Source: Festucalex cinctus
Taxonomy: Eukaryota; Chordata; Actinopteri; Syngnathiformes; Syngnathidae
Assembly: GCF_051991245.1 (NCBI RefSeq)
Contig: NC_135413.1
Span: forward strand, 28,087,362-28,151,361
Direction of reading: 5' to 3'
DNA: 64,000 bases
Part shown: one piece after another, positions 49,058 to 61,646 of the stretch
How the letters are laid out: each line of letters opens with the position of its first letter
Position numbering within the stretch: the first letter of the stretch is position 1
The notes under the pieces: generated by a model
Database searches by the model: none
What the model was told of the DNA's origin: nothing
Seen by the model: only the letters and a program-made list of their open reading frames with translations
Translations under genes and position numbers: made by a program

Positions 49058-52000
49058 AAAAAAGAGGATTATCAGCTAATGTCACATACCTTGCTCCACC
49101 TGTTGACTCTCCACGCGGGGCACCCGCGAGCCCGGCAGGATTTCTCGGTGCGGGGGCGAGGAAGTGGGCCGCAGTGTTCCTCATCTATTTTGGTTTGGTT
49201 CCGGTCCACGCAGGTGATCTCCCGCTGCTTGACGCCACGCCCACAAGTCACCGAACACTACAAGGCGAAAGGAAGAAAATCGGACCAATCAGCAGAATCC
49301 ATGAATACAACGCGTGATCTAAATTTGCTGAATAAAAACATGAAGATTGAGATTTCTAATATGTGAGTAACAAAACGGCAGGATGGTGGAATTGTGGCTA
49401 CCTCACAGTCAGGAAATCTGGGTTCAAATCTCCATCGGAATATCTCCTGTATTGAGGTTGAACGCTTCATCGTGCTTTTGTGTTACCGACATGGTAAACG
49501 GATAACCAATATTACAAGCCAATTTTCATTTTCAGTATATTATTGTCAAAATTTTAAAAAAAATGTACTTTTCTTTTAATCTTAAACATACAAAGAAATG
49601 AGAGTTTTGTTTAGAACATTCTAACAAAAATGGCTTCCAGAGTCATCAGCAAATAAGAAAGTCAAATTTATTGGAGATGTAGTTTTCCAAAATTTCAACA
49701 TAATATCTTAATTTTATTATTATCATTATTATTTTTCTTTCAATAAAAAATGTAGGGAGTTCCCAACGTTGGCATTACTTTTTTTTTTTTATAAAGTGAA
49801 AATTTTAACACATCCATAAACGAGACTTTTCCTGTATCTCACTGAGTGACAAATGCAAGTGAATGCAGCTAATTTGGGATGTTTGTCAGGGTTCATAAAA
49901 GGTTTCAAAAGATCTTCGCAGACGGTAAAAATGGTCAGAATATGTTCAAAATGGTTTTGCGACAAGTAAAAACTGTCTGTGACCATCTTGCAAATCCTGA
50001 TGAAAACCCGAAATTTCGCTATATGTTCGCAAGCATTCACCGCTCAGTGAGATACCCGCTTTATCGATCTTCAGATTAGTAAAAAGGCCAATGCCGATAT
50101 ATCGGCACCGAAAATGGGTGCGGACGATAAGTGGTCTATCCCTATTTATACAAGTACTCTGCAAAAGGACTCTTAAGTTGTCCAAAGTTGTGAATGGTTG
50201 TTGGGTTTCTTTATGATATAAGCATGGCAATCAATTAATTATACATGCCACGGCAACACCTCATCGCTCCGCATTGTGCTCATTCCGCAACATCTTCATG
50301 CAAATATTCGGTGCGCTATATGCATTGAAAAAAAAACAAGAGCACATATGGAAAAGCTCTTTCAGCATTAAACATATAATGTAAAGTGCTCTTTTGCGTG
50401 TATACCAAATGGCACGGCGGTCTTAGTGGTTCGCACATCTGCCTTACAGTTCTGAGGTTTGCTTCTCATCCCAAAATCAGCTGGCTTGGGCTCAAAATCA
50501 CCCACAACCCTAATAGGATTAGCGGTATAGAAAATGGATGGATGGTTAGCTGGGCCTCTGGACGTGCCTGCCCGCTCATCAAATGCAAAATTACAGCCTT
50601 TACTAAATCACCTGGGAAGAGTATAAAATGGCATAATATGTCTGAATATCCAAATCAGTGAGGTCAATAAGTGTGTTGGCGTTTTGCCAAAACGAACAGA
50701 TGCTCGGTGAGGTCGGCGGGCTTCCTCGCAGCATTTCACGGCCAAGCGAGCGTGCCGCAAACACATCAAACGGGACGCTCGCGCCCGTTGGAATGCCTCC
50801 GGCTGTTTAACCTGTAAACAAAGCGAGGACTCCGAGGAGCTCCTGTAAACTGACTGCGGCGTCGCCGAGCCAAACATGGCGAGACGTTCATCTGGGACCA
50901 ATAAGGGGGCCTGAAGAACTTCAGGAACGCGAGAGTGACGGGCAAAAATGGTCACAAAGCAGAACATGCTGGTGAAAGCGCTGAAACGGGCTGGAGATAG
51001 CGGATGAGTCTTGGGTACCCCCCCCCCCCCCCCCCCCTCCGTGAGGCCAGACACCAATTAGGGTGTGGGCTATTTTTTGCTCGACGACTGAGCGAGGCGC
51101 CACTTTTACAAACTGGGTTCAGGAGACACGGCGAAGCGCGTTTTTGTCTTGGTGCGTTTTCCAGTCCAGATCACCCGCATAATATTGCATTGTCCCCTAA
51201 TGATGATCTCAGAATGTTGCGTAACATCCAACACGAGACAAGAGCAACTTGTTGCAGTGGCATCTGTACTTGACCATCCATTTTCTATAAACCACTTATC
51301 TTGTTCAGGGTTGCGAAGAGTTGGAGCCTATCCCAACCAATTTAAAGGCACCCTGGATTGGTCGCTGGTCAATCACAGGGCACGTAATTATGTGACATTC
51401 ACACCATCACTGAGAAGGAGCTGAACTCAAACAGAGTAATCAGACGAATGTACCACGACACCATCACGACCTATTATCTATGTTTAGAGAGAAGCAAGAT
51501 TATCCCAGTTCCATGGCCTTATTTCAGATAATTGTGTCGTCGTTCTGCTTTAGCCTGAGCTAATTGAACACTTTTTTTTGTTTTTCTGTTCACAACATTA
51601 GCAAAGTTATGGCAACATATTGTTTTCATGGCATACAAGTCTGAGCCAACACTAGATAACGTTTCTTAATAAAGGTGAGTTTGCAATCTCCCCCCCCCAA
51701 AAAAAGTTGGAATTTGTAAAGAGGCGTATTGTATTCACTTGAACAATACCAACCAACCAACCAACCAACCAACAAAACAAAAAACTCCTGTTTTTATGAC
51801 TTTTTTGGTTTTTGTTTTGTTTTTGTTTTTTGTTTTTTTTTTCGGGGGGGGGGGGGGGGGGTGTCACTGTTTTTGTGTATTTTTTGTAATTTTGTTTTTC
51901 TGAGTATTTTTGTCATAAAAAATATTATGAAAAATAGGGGGGGAAAATATTCAGAAAAACAGGAGAAAAATATATATTTTTTAAAAATTATTATGTTTTT

Positions 52001-55000
52001 CTGAGTATTTCTTTTTCTGTTTTTTTCTGACATAAAAAAACCCATTACGAAATATAGGGGGGGAAAATATTCAGAAAAACAGGAGAAAAATATATATTTT
52101 TTAAAAATTATTATGTTTTTCTGAGTATTTCTTTTTCTGTTTTTTTCTGACATAAAAAAAAACCATTATGAAATATAGGGGGGAAAAATATTCTGAAAAA
52201 CAGGAGTAAATTTTACTCAGAAAAGCACAAAAAAATATTCTGAAAAACAGGAGAAAAATATATTTTTTAAATTATTTTATTTTTCTGATTAATATTATTA
52301 TTATCATTATTATTTTTTACCTCTGAACTCCAACTTATCTTAACTGAGGCAATCAGTGATAGATATAGTTGAAGGTATGTTGGTAATGTCCGCCATTAGT
52401 GAGCCTGCAACAAGTCACTTTGAGCTCAGAGGTAAAAACTTTTTTAAAATAAAACATAAAAAAAATACTCTGGAAAACAGAGCACCAATTTCTCTTTTTC
52501 AGAGTATTTTTTTCCGGTCATTTTTCCTCCTGTTTTTCAGAATATTTTTTCCCTTCACTTTCGGATTTTTTTTTTTTTTTATGACAGAAAAAAAAATATT
52601 CAGTAAAACAGAAAAAAAAAATCAGAAAAAAAGGAAAAAATACACACCGAAAAACAAGCTTCCCCCCAAAATTTGTCAGAAAAACAAGTTGTTTTTTTTA
52701 CGTGAATGCAATACATTTACATAATTTAAACTAGTAAGTAATACTGTACATGATAAAATACGATCTGTGAAAAATCTTTCCGCTCGTCTATCACACTGAG
52801 TCACTTGCACGATTTATTTCAAAAGAAGCTGAATCTGTAATTTATATTTTCACCAGTCCCTTTTTTTTTTTATTATCCAATGTTGGTTTCTATCTGTACT
52901 AACATGCAAGTAAAGTGTAAGTACATCTGGCACCTCTGCTTTTGAGTACACTCGCAAACAAGCCGTTTTGTGAGTGCAGCGTAGCGGTTGACGCTGCGCA
53001 CACATGCATCCCACATTGTAATTACCGAGGCATTTTAAACACAGGGCAGCCTCAGCTGACGCACAGCATCAAAGCTGGCCCCTTTGCATTGCCGCTGCAC
53101 GCACGCACACAAAAAAAAGACAACTCCCACCACCACCACTTCAGACTGCTTTTTGTGGAAGGGAGGTGGTGGTGGTGGGGGGGTCGAGAGAAGAGCAGGC
53201 CCCTCCTCAGTGCCGTAAAAGAAGGAGGAAGGAAGAAAATCGCAGTCATACGGGCTACGCTCCCCTGGCTGAACTTTATCTGCATTTTAATAGCGGGGAG
53301 GAGGAGGAGGAGTGTGCGTGTGCAAGGGAGGGGGGGGTCTAAAAGACGGGCTATATGTGCGCCTCCCTCGCATCGTATGTCAGCCATTAGTGCATCGCAG
53401 AGAGCAGGACAGGACAGTGCAGTTCAGTGACGGGTAGTGGACCGCAGGAACGCTTCAACCTCTCAGACAAAAATGAGGGAAAACCGAGAAAAAAAAAAAA
53501 ACAGCTGACCTTTGGGACCCCACAGCACCCAGTCAGGTAGGGCACCCTTTCACTACTTTTACTATTTACAGCATGTCCCTCCCAACACTCTTCCACTGTT
53601 GAAATTGGAAATAAGCCTTACTAATGTTGCTACTAATTTGAGGATGCTAACAAAAAAAAAAAAAAAAAAAGGGAAACTCTCTCGACACACTTTTCTGCCC
53701 TCCCACGTCGTCACGGCCATTAATTTCACATGATTAGCCGCCTCAAATCTGTTGTAATCCGTGTGTGGGGGAGAAAGGATTCATGCAGGGATTAAAGTGG
53801 AATCACTCATCCGCCGTGCAGAAACGAGCGGCCAAGGGAAAAAAAAACAAAAACAAGCTTTCGCTCGCACAGAATGCGGCGACAAGCTCGCAATTATTCG
53901 CTTTAAGTAGATCCAGAGCGACATTCCGCATTTGACAGTTTCACAGTTCTCAGGCAAATCACTTAATTGAGTGCTAAACCAGACGCACTTCGTTTCAAAC
54001 AGGCCCCGGCTGGCCGGGCGGGGAGCGGAGAGTTAAACAGGAGTTGTTACCGAGTCATTTCACATTTATTCTCATCTTTTTGTAGAGACGTCGTCTTGCA
54101 AGACCGCCGACACATTTTCTGCCACCAGGTAAGCTAAAAAGAGCCAAGAGATCACGAGAAAATAAACAAATAGGAAATAATAGGAATGCGCAAGTACCGA
54201 TACCAGTTTTTTTACCAGGCCGATACCTTGCCTTGTGAGTATTTTACGATTATGAATTAAAAATTAGAAATTAGAAGAATAAAAAAATTGGCATTAATTT
54301 CATGCAGTTTTGAGGAAAATTGCTACATTATCAATTATCTGTCATTGTTTTTTGGGGAAATTTTATGTATCAAAAGTGCTAGGTATTTGTGACTACTCAA
54401 GAGTCGAGTACTCATACTCATACTCATCAGTCTGAAAAAAAAAATGGTATCAAACATCCCTCGAAAGTCTTTGGACTGAGCTATTTTTTTAAAGATAAAT
54501 AAACAACAGTTTGGCATAACCTCAAAGTTACTGCATTTTATGTAATTATTTGTTAAAACTAGACTTTACACAGATCTGATCTGATCGTCTGAATCGGGAT
54601 TGGACGATATTGAGGATTTTATGCAAATTTTGTGATCGGTTGTAATGTCTTAATTTGCCCGATCGATCAATAACTTTACTGATCGGCTCCACGAAATAAG
54701 ACGTGACTTAAATAGCACATTTTTTTTTTCTCCATGCATTTCAATTGACATCAATTGATAACCTGTGGGCCGGGCCAGTCCTTATCCCCCGCGAATGCAG
54801 TTAACTGTAGAGTAAAAATGTATATATACATTTATTTATTTGTTTTTTAAACAAATATATTGCTTCATCTTCTGATTGTATGGGTGGAGTTTTTTTTTTG
54901 TCCCAAACTCGATCGTGATCAGCCAAAAAATCCTGATCAAGTAAAGTCTACTTGTAGTTAAAACATGACTTGTATGTTTGAGATGGTCTACTCACAAAAA

Positions 55001-55726
55001 TTGGCAATTTGGGGGGGTTAAAAAATGTTCTGTACTAAATATATTAAGCACACCACCCTGTTGGTAGAGTGGAATTGTTATCTTCAAAAAATGTCTGATA
55101 ACATTTAAACTGACCTTTATATTGGAATCGGATTGTTTCCCTGCTTTGTAGACTAACAAATGGCCATTTTTTTTTTTTTTTTTTTGCATGTTATCATTAG
55201 TCAAGGCTTTTAAGGAAGACCGCGGCCGCCAAAATGGTGAGTGTCAAGGTTACGTGTCAATCACACAGCGGCTTGATGGTAATGGTGAACACGTTTTCTG
55301 AAAGTGACTTAACCTTGGCCAACGTGAGTGTTTAGACTAAGGGGGAGAACGTCTGCAGTCGGAATCTCATTGATATCTTGTCAAGGGCGCTATTGGGGAG
55401 GAACTTTTTAAAGTTAGACTTCAGAAGTGTTCACGCAGAATGAAATTTGAATGTTTTGAACAACTAGACTAAGTGCCATTTCTGGAGAAATTGCGTGGGA
55501 ATGCTGAAAGCTGAATGCTAATGATCAGTCCCATTGAAAATGAATGAGGAAAAGTTGATCTTTAGCGTTAAATTGGGAGAGTACTGTGAGTAATGTGGAA
55601 TCAGACGATTGATAGCCTGGAAGGCGTGAATTTTTTCAGAAACTTGAAATTTGAACGGTGTAAATCGGAAGTATTATGTGGGAGTTGTTTGACGTTAAAA
55701 AAGTGAGGAGAACAAAATGTGCCTAA

Positions 55727-55776
<50 letters not shown>

Positions 55777-56138
55777 AAATATGTTGTTCAGCATTCCCAC
55801 AATAATCAGCAAAAGTGTTCTTACTGGTCTAATAGTGATCAAAAATGACGAACACAGCATACGATACAAAATCGCATCTCTACTGACAATCACGGGTCTC
55901 CTTGCATGAATCAGAAGTCTGTTGTAGGACCAAAAATGACCAGTGAGAGGCAGTATGGTGCCAAAGCGAGTTCGATGTTGAAAGGGTTAAAATTATGAAG
56001 CATTTCTGCTAATTTGCGTTAGCTATCTATGGCATTTTGCATTATGTGTTAGCATTAAGCTAGCTGACTATTTGCCATCTATAATATAATATAATAATAT
56101 AATCTAGAATATAATAATAATAATAACAATAATCTATA

Positions 56139-56182
<44 letters not shown>

Positions 56183-59100
56183 TAATAATAATAATAATAA
56201 TAATATAATGTAATAATAATATAATAATCTATAATATAATATCAATATTGCCTTCTAGTGGCAGAAAAATGGCCTCAACAAAAATCAATACACTCCTTTT
56301 TTTGCAGTACACTATATCTTTTTAATTTTAACTAAATTTTATGAATTATAAAATTGCTGTATCAATGACTAAAAGATGCAGCCATATTAGTTTTTTTCCC
56401 CGCTTTTATGTTACCAAGAGTATGAAAACTAGGAACAAAAAATATTTTATTGTGCATTTAAACAGATATAAAATCTGCGATTAACTACTGAAGTTATGCA
56501 ATTAATTACAACTGACACACCTAGTTAATACTATTTTTTAAAGAGGTTCAGAATGTTATCTTTTGTGGTCAGGTCTTAGAACTTACACTTGTATTTGTGT
56601 AGCCCGCATTAGATGTTGGACTGTATCTCCTGGCTTGTACTCCTCATCAAACATGAGAGCAATTCAAAGCAAGGCAACATGTGTTTTTGTTTTCTACCAG
56701 TACGAGCAGGCCCGGCCTCGATGAAGATGAAACGCGATGGGGACGTGAGGGAGGATGATACAGAGTCCCCGGAACGTCCCGATCCCACGTACGTTTGCGG
56801 GGAGCTCGTGAAGGCACAAGTCAAAACAAAACTGCCGGCTTTGTGCGAGCAGATGGTAAGAATGTTGTCAAGAGGCATCGTTTCATGCGTTTCAAGCAAA
56901 GTAGCGTGAAATCCTGACATACTTTAGACTTGGTATCGAGATGAAATATGCGCTTTATTTTTGGCTTGATATGCAAACGGTTGATGACTTTCAGATGCGA
57001 CGGTCACGTTTCATCTCGATCAAGATCGTATATGGGTGGGGTGGAAAGGATTTCCAGTTCAAATACCGCAAACTTCCTCTACGAGAGTTCCAATGAAGAG
57101 CAGTCCCGAGGACGCGTGTCCAATTTCTTTTCACGCCGTTTCCTTTTTAAGTCAACAGCACTCGGAAGAGATATAGCACGCAGCCATAAGTCAAAGTGAA
57201 ATGCCAAAACAGCACAGTTCCGGACTAAACATTCCACAGAGGGCTAAAACCCCCGCCCGCCTTACGACTATGCAACGCAAGCGTAAATGAAAGATCCTTG
57301 CACGAGCAGCATATGTCTCGCATATCGAAAGAGTTTGGCACTAACGTCACAAACTGGTTGACCTTTGACGTCGGCAAAAAAAAAAAGCTCAACTTCCTCT
57401 TCCTGATAAATGTTAGCCAGCTGTTCTTCGAAAACCTTCAAGATCTCGAAAAAAATGGCCGCAAATAAACTGCTACAAGTAGGACAGTGGGATTTGTACG
57501 CTTGTTTCACGAGGATGATGTTCATTTCCGTGCTGTAACCATTCAAACTGTTTCCCTTTTTCAGCTTTTTGGGCCGACCGCTGCATGGAAGTCTTCGATC
57601 TTGTCTTAAGTATTACTCAATTACTTGTGACATGAGTAGTATAAAGTTGCATTTTTGACGTATATTAAAATACAACTTTCTTCCCTTGTTAGACTGAGAC
57701 TTCAATAAATTAACATTGAGACTTATTTTGGAATAATACAACTTTATTTTCATAAGATTATGACTTTTCATTCCAATAAAATATTGCCCCTTGTTGGTCT
57801 TGTAAATATTTTTCGAAGAAAAATAATTCTACCATTATGCTCCTCCCCCCCCCCCCCCCATTTTTTGAAAGTAGTGAAATTGGTCATGTTTAATTGGCGT
57901 AAGATATCCTTGCAAAAATAATAATAATAATAATTTTTAAAAAAATAAATAGAGAGGCCTGCTCTAAACTGTCCATAGGTGCGAACACAAGCGAGAATGG
58001 TTTTCTACATGTGTGATTTTCTGGCGAATATTCCAGGGCATACCTGCACCTCTCTGGAGTCGCCTTCAGCTCACCTTTGACCCCAATTTTGTTGTATCTG
58101 CGCCATGCAATCACAATAAAGGCTTTCTGTTCCATTCGAATGTATATATTCTAATGTGAGGCTGAGACGAGAAGGAAACATGAGCGCAGTGATGTCACTG
58201 GCAGTGGACCCCGATGCTCCACCCTCAGGCTAAAGTCAAATATGTCAAGGTGCATGTGGATTTCATTTGTGATGAGTTCACCCCCCCCGCGTTCGTCCAT
58301 GGGAACGCGGCTCACCAGGAAACGGTGTGTTTTTATTACAAGCCAGCAAGCATTAAATGACTGAAATTGATCTTTTCCTGGCCAATTGATCCCACGTGGA
58401 AACCCGACACGCACCCTGCTGATTTGCTTGACTCGTGACGTTCTGCTTTTCGACTGTGCAATAAAATATGCCAATTGTTTTGTGTCTTTTCTTTGGACAA
58501 ACGAGATTCAATATGCGAAGACTGCAGGAACAACGACGATTGTCGAATGAGTCGCGCCCAATTAGGGTGATCGGAAAATCACTTCAAATTAACTCTTTGA
58601 CTGCCAAAAACGTTTAATCACGATTAATAAAATCACAATGTATGCCGCCATAAACGTTAAATGACGTCAACTACGTTTATTATTATTATTATTATTATTA
58701 TTTTTCCATCAATGGGCAGTGCAACATCCAAGTGCAACGCTGCCTGGTCAATGGGTTGTGGAATAAAAAACACTCTCTAACTATGGCCACCAGATGGCAG
58801 CATTGTATCGCTTCAATGGGCTGCCCGTGTATCAAATTACAATGAAAGATGACGAAATCTGATGAAATAGAACGTTTTCAAGGATGACGTGAATGATAAC
58901 ATTTTGATAATGTGTGGCAGTAAAAGAGTTAAGGCCAAGCCTCTTTTTATGGGCACTGTCATAGATCAGTGCCCGAACGGAGTAGTGCAAGAAAATGTGG
59001 TTACAAATGACGATAACATATTGAAAGTCCTTCATTCATAATAATAATAATAATAATTACAATTGCAGCTGATCGCTACTGCGTTTAAGTTAAACCACGG

Positions 59101-61607
59101 TGAGAAAAGCAAACAAAAGAGGCTCTCGCACAAGGTAAGGCTATTGAAAATTGTTGCAATCAGCTAATAAGGGAACAAAGGAAACAAGTGGGCCAATTTC
59201 AATAAAATATTTCAATAATACGTGTTTAATGGGATTCTTGGCATGAATGAATGTTTTTTTTTATGCTAAATAGTGTTCTATATCTGCTTTCCTATGATTA
59301 ATACGTTTTTTTGTACACATTTGGATCATTGTTGTCTTATTGATCTCCTTTACCAAACTATAAATATTATAATAATTTAATATGCACACATCTGTTTCAC
59401 TGATTTGCTTTTCAAAGTGTTCATGTTTCAAAAATACATGCATAACTGTATGCATTCAGTTAGTTTTAATTAGTTTTCAGAGCCGGTTTGTTAGTTTTTA
59501 TTAATCCCTTTTTTTCCCCTGTAAATGCTTTGTTTTAGTTTAGTTTTTATTAATATTAGTTTTAGTTTTTTTTAAATTTGGTTAATTTTAATAAATTTTC
59601 AGAGCGGGTTTTATTAGTTTTTATGAATTATGTTTTTTCATAAATGTTTTTTTTAAATAAGTTTTTAGCATTAGTTTTAGTTTGTTGAGTATTTTTCGTA
59701 TGCAAAATAAAAAAAAAAAAAAAAAACAGTTAACTAAGTATTGTGTAATAAAGTACAGTAAACTAGAATTTGAAAACAACAGTTTGACCTGATTTCTTCT
59801 GTACAGACGTCAGGGGCATTGCGCAACATGTCCAGTAGTCATTTTAATTAATTGATTTTTTTTCCGACTATATTCACAGAGAAAGCAAATGATCATCCAA
59901 ACATTCAGAATAATTGAATATATCAAATTAAATAATGTCATGTAAAGCAGATGTAATTATTTTTTAAGGCTGTATTTGTGTCATTAAATACATTTGAAAT
60001 TAATATGTAATACAATAACCAATTACAATTTGTAATCAGCAACTTAATTTATTATTATTATTATTAAGATGATTATACCTCATATACAATAGTGAATATA
60101 AATAAATACATATATTAATTACATTCATGATTTAAGTGCATATTTACTCCTGACGTATAAAACAGTTGACACTACACAAAATGTACTATAAGTGTAAAAT
60201 TGATTATGAATGCTAACAGTTAGCATGATGTTGCATTTTTGAGGTACCTTCTGTGTGTATATATTTGTACCTGCATGATAAAAAGTGTGTTTCAAATACT
60301 TCGCGTGTCCTTTTCATCCTATGTTCTCTTTTGACTTTTAATATGAAAGCTTTCTTAGGCATGTGCAATATTTTGTGTGCATGGGAAAAACAACACCAGT
60401 GTCACAGTTTGGGTTCTTTAATCAACTTTACAAAAGGGAAGGAGCTGACTCAAACTTTTTTTTGTTTTTTTTTTCCTGCGTTTTTGCACTCCTCTGAAAT
60501 AAATATCATCTTGGAACAATCAAGCAAAACATGCACAAATACAAATAAAATACACTGAGGTTATAAGATGCTGCAAAGGGCCCGCGTGACTTGCGGGGAC
60601 GCGACGCGTCAAACCGAATTAAGCGTCGTTTCGCCGTCGCCAAGGTTCGCAAGGCGTTTTTTTTTACGACCGCTGGTGATTTGTATCCCGTAAAGCTGCA
60701 TGTGACAGCGCTGGAGTCCCGCTGCGCTTTTTATGGGGACGTAAATACGAGCGTGCAAAAATGACACGAGCTATGAAAGCTTTTCTGTTTTGTCACGAGT
60801 CGCTCCTTGTGTAACATTTTTATTGTCGAGCTGCCGTCTAAAATGATGCGGCGATGCTTAATTGGGAGATTGTTTCAAATGTGTTTTGTGCTAACAAAAA
60901 AATCCCTGGAAGTTAGTTGAAAGGAAGACATCTTGATATGAGCTACTATAGACATGTCAAGTTGATTTATTTATCATCACAGAAGAGTCTCAATCTTGAG
61001 TTTTGAACCATATTTGTGAATCTGGTAGACCCCGCTGTGCCAAATGTGTTTTCTTTTACATGCCTCTGACAATTTGGTGACCAAGCAGACGAAGCGGGTC
61101 TAAGTTGTGGTGCTGAATTTAAAGAGGAATGAGAGCAGCCACTTCCATTGGCCACGGATCAAGTTAGCTGTGTTCACTCCCACAACGGCACAAATTGAAC
61201 ATGGCAGCGAAAATGCAATAAAGAAAGTAAACGTCATTCACGCGCACAGGTACACTGACCTTTGCCCTGGGCATGAAAACGGGGTGTTGGACATCCTTCA
61301 AACGGAGTCCGCTTCTTACTTTCGTCTTGTTTTATGCTTTTTGAGTGGCAATTTCAAATCATTTTATCATATTTTATTAAGTCTGATTCAAAACATTAAA
61401 GCTGCAACATTTATTATCAGCTATTGTAAACAAATAAATATTTCATGCGTGGAAAAAAAAATCCTTCAGAAAAAAATAATAAACTGGCCAAAATAAGTGA
61501 CATAAAACAAAAAAAAAAAAACAGGGAAGGAGGTATCTGTGTGTTTTTAGTAGATTCTGTAGAATGAATTTGCGACATTAACGTACCGATTTTGACTGCT
61601 GTAAAAG

Positions 61608-61646
<39 letters not shown>

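Larger units (their letters stand above)
42467..49257 (-). other. Thrombospondin type 1 repeat exons (four of six)
   Basis: Exons 49257-49090, 46333-46160, 42937-42767 and 42670-42467 begin right after an acceptor with the first Cys of each repeat and end after the Trp-containing linker (RWSK, PWKE, DWSQ, PWSK), all in phase 0. That exon-per-repeat layout is typical of GON-ADAMTS genes. The other two repeats are at 63350-63174 and 40864-40735. Such repeats bind matrix components and are usually O-fucosylated at CSxTCG-type sites. Confidence 0.88.
49258..53340. other. Large ADAMTS intron, left part
   Basis: I found no thrombospondin-type exon in this stretch. It contains a tRNA-derived SINE-like segment (50402-50550), poly(C) at about 51019-51038, a diverged dispersed repeat (51272-51460), poly(G) at about 51845-51862 and a 120-bp tandem array (51915-52270). 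50680-51000 is GC-rich and unique, but without a gene. Confidence 0.5.

Noticed and set aside
50402..50550. Possible tRNA gene
   Set aside because: It has A- and B-box-like words but no cloverleaf; it fits a tRNA-derived SINE.
52942..53430. 162-codon plus-strand open frame upstream of the nested gene
   Set aside because: It spans the promoter-like GA-rich block, has low-complexity His and Trp-Gly runs, no domain and no splice support.
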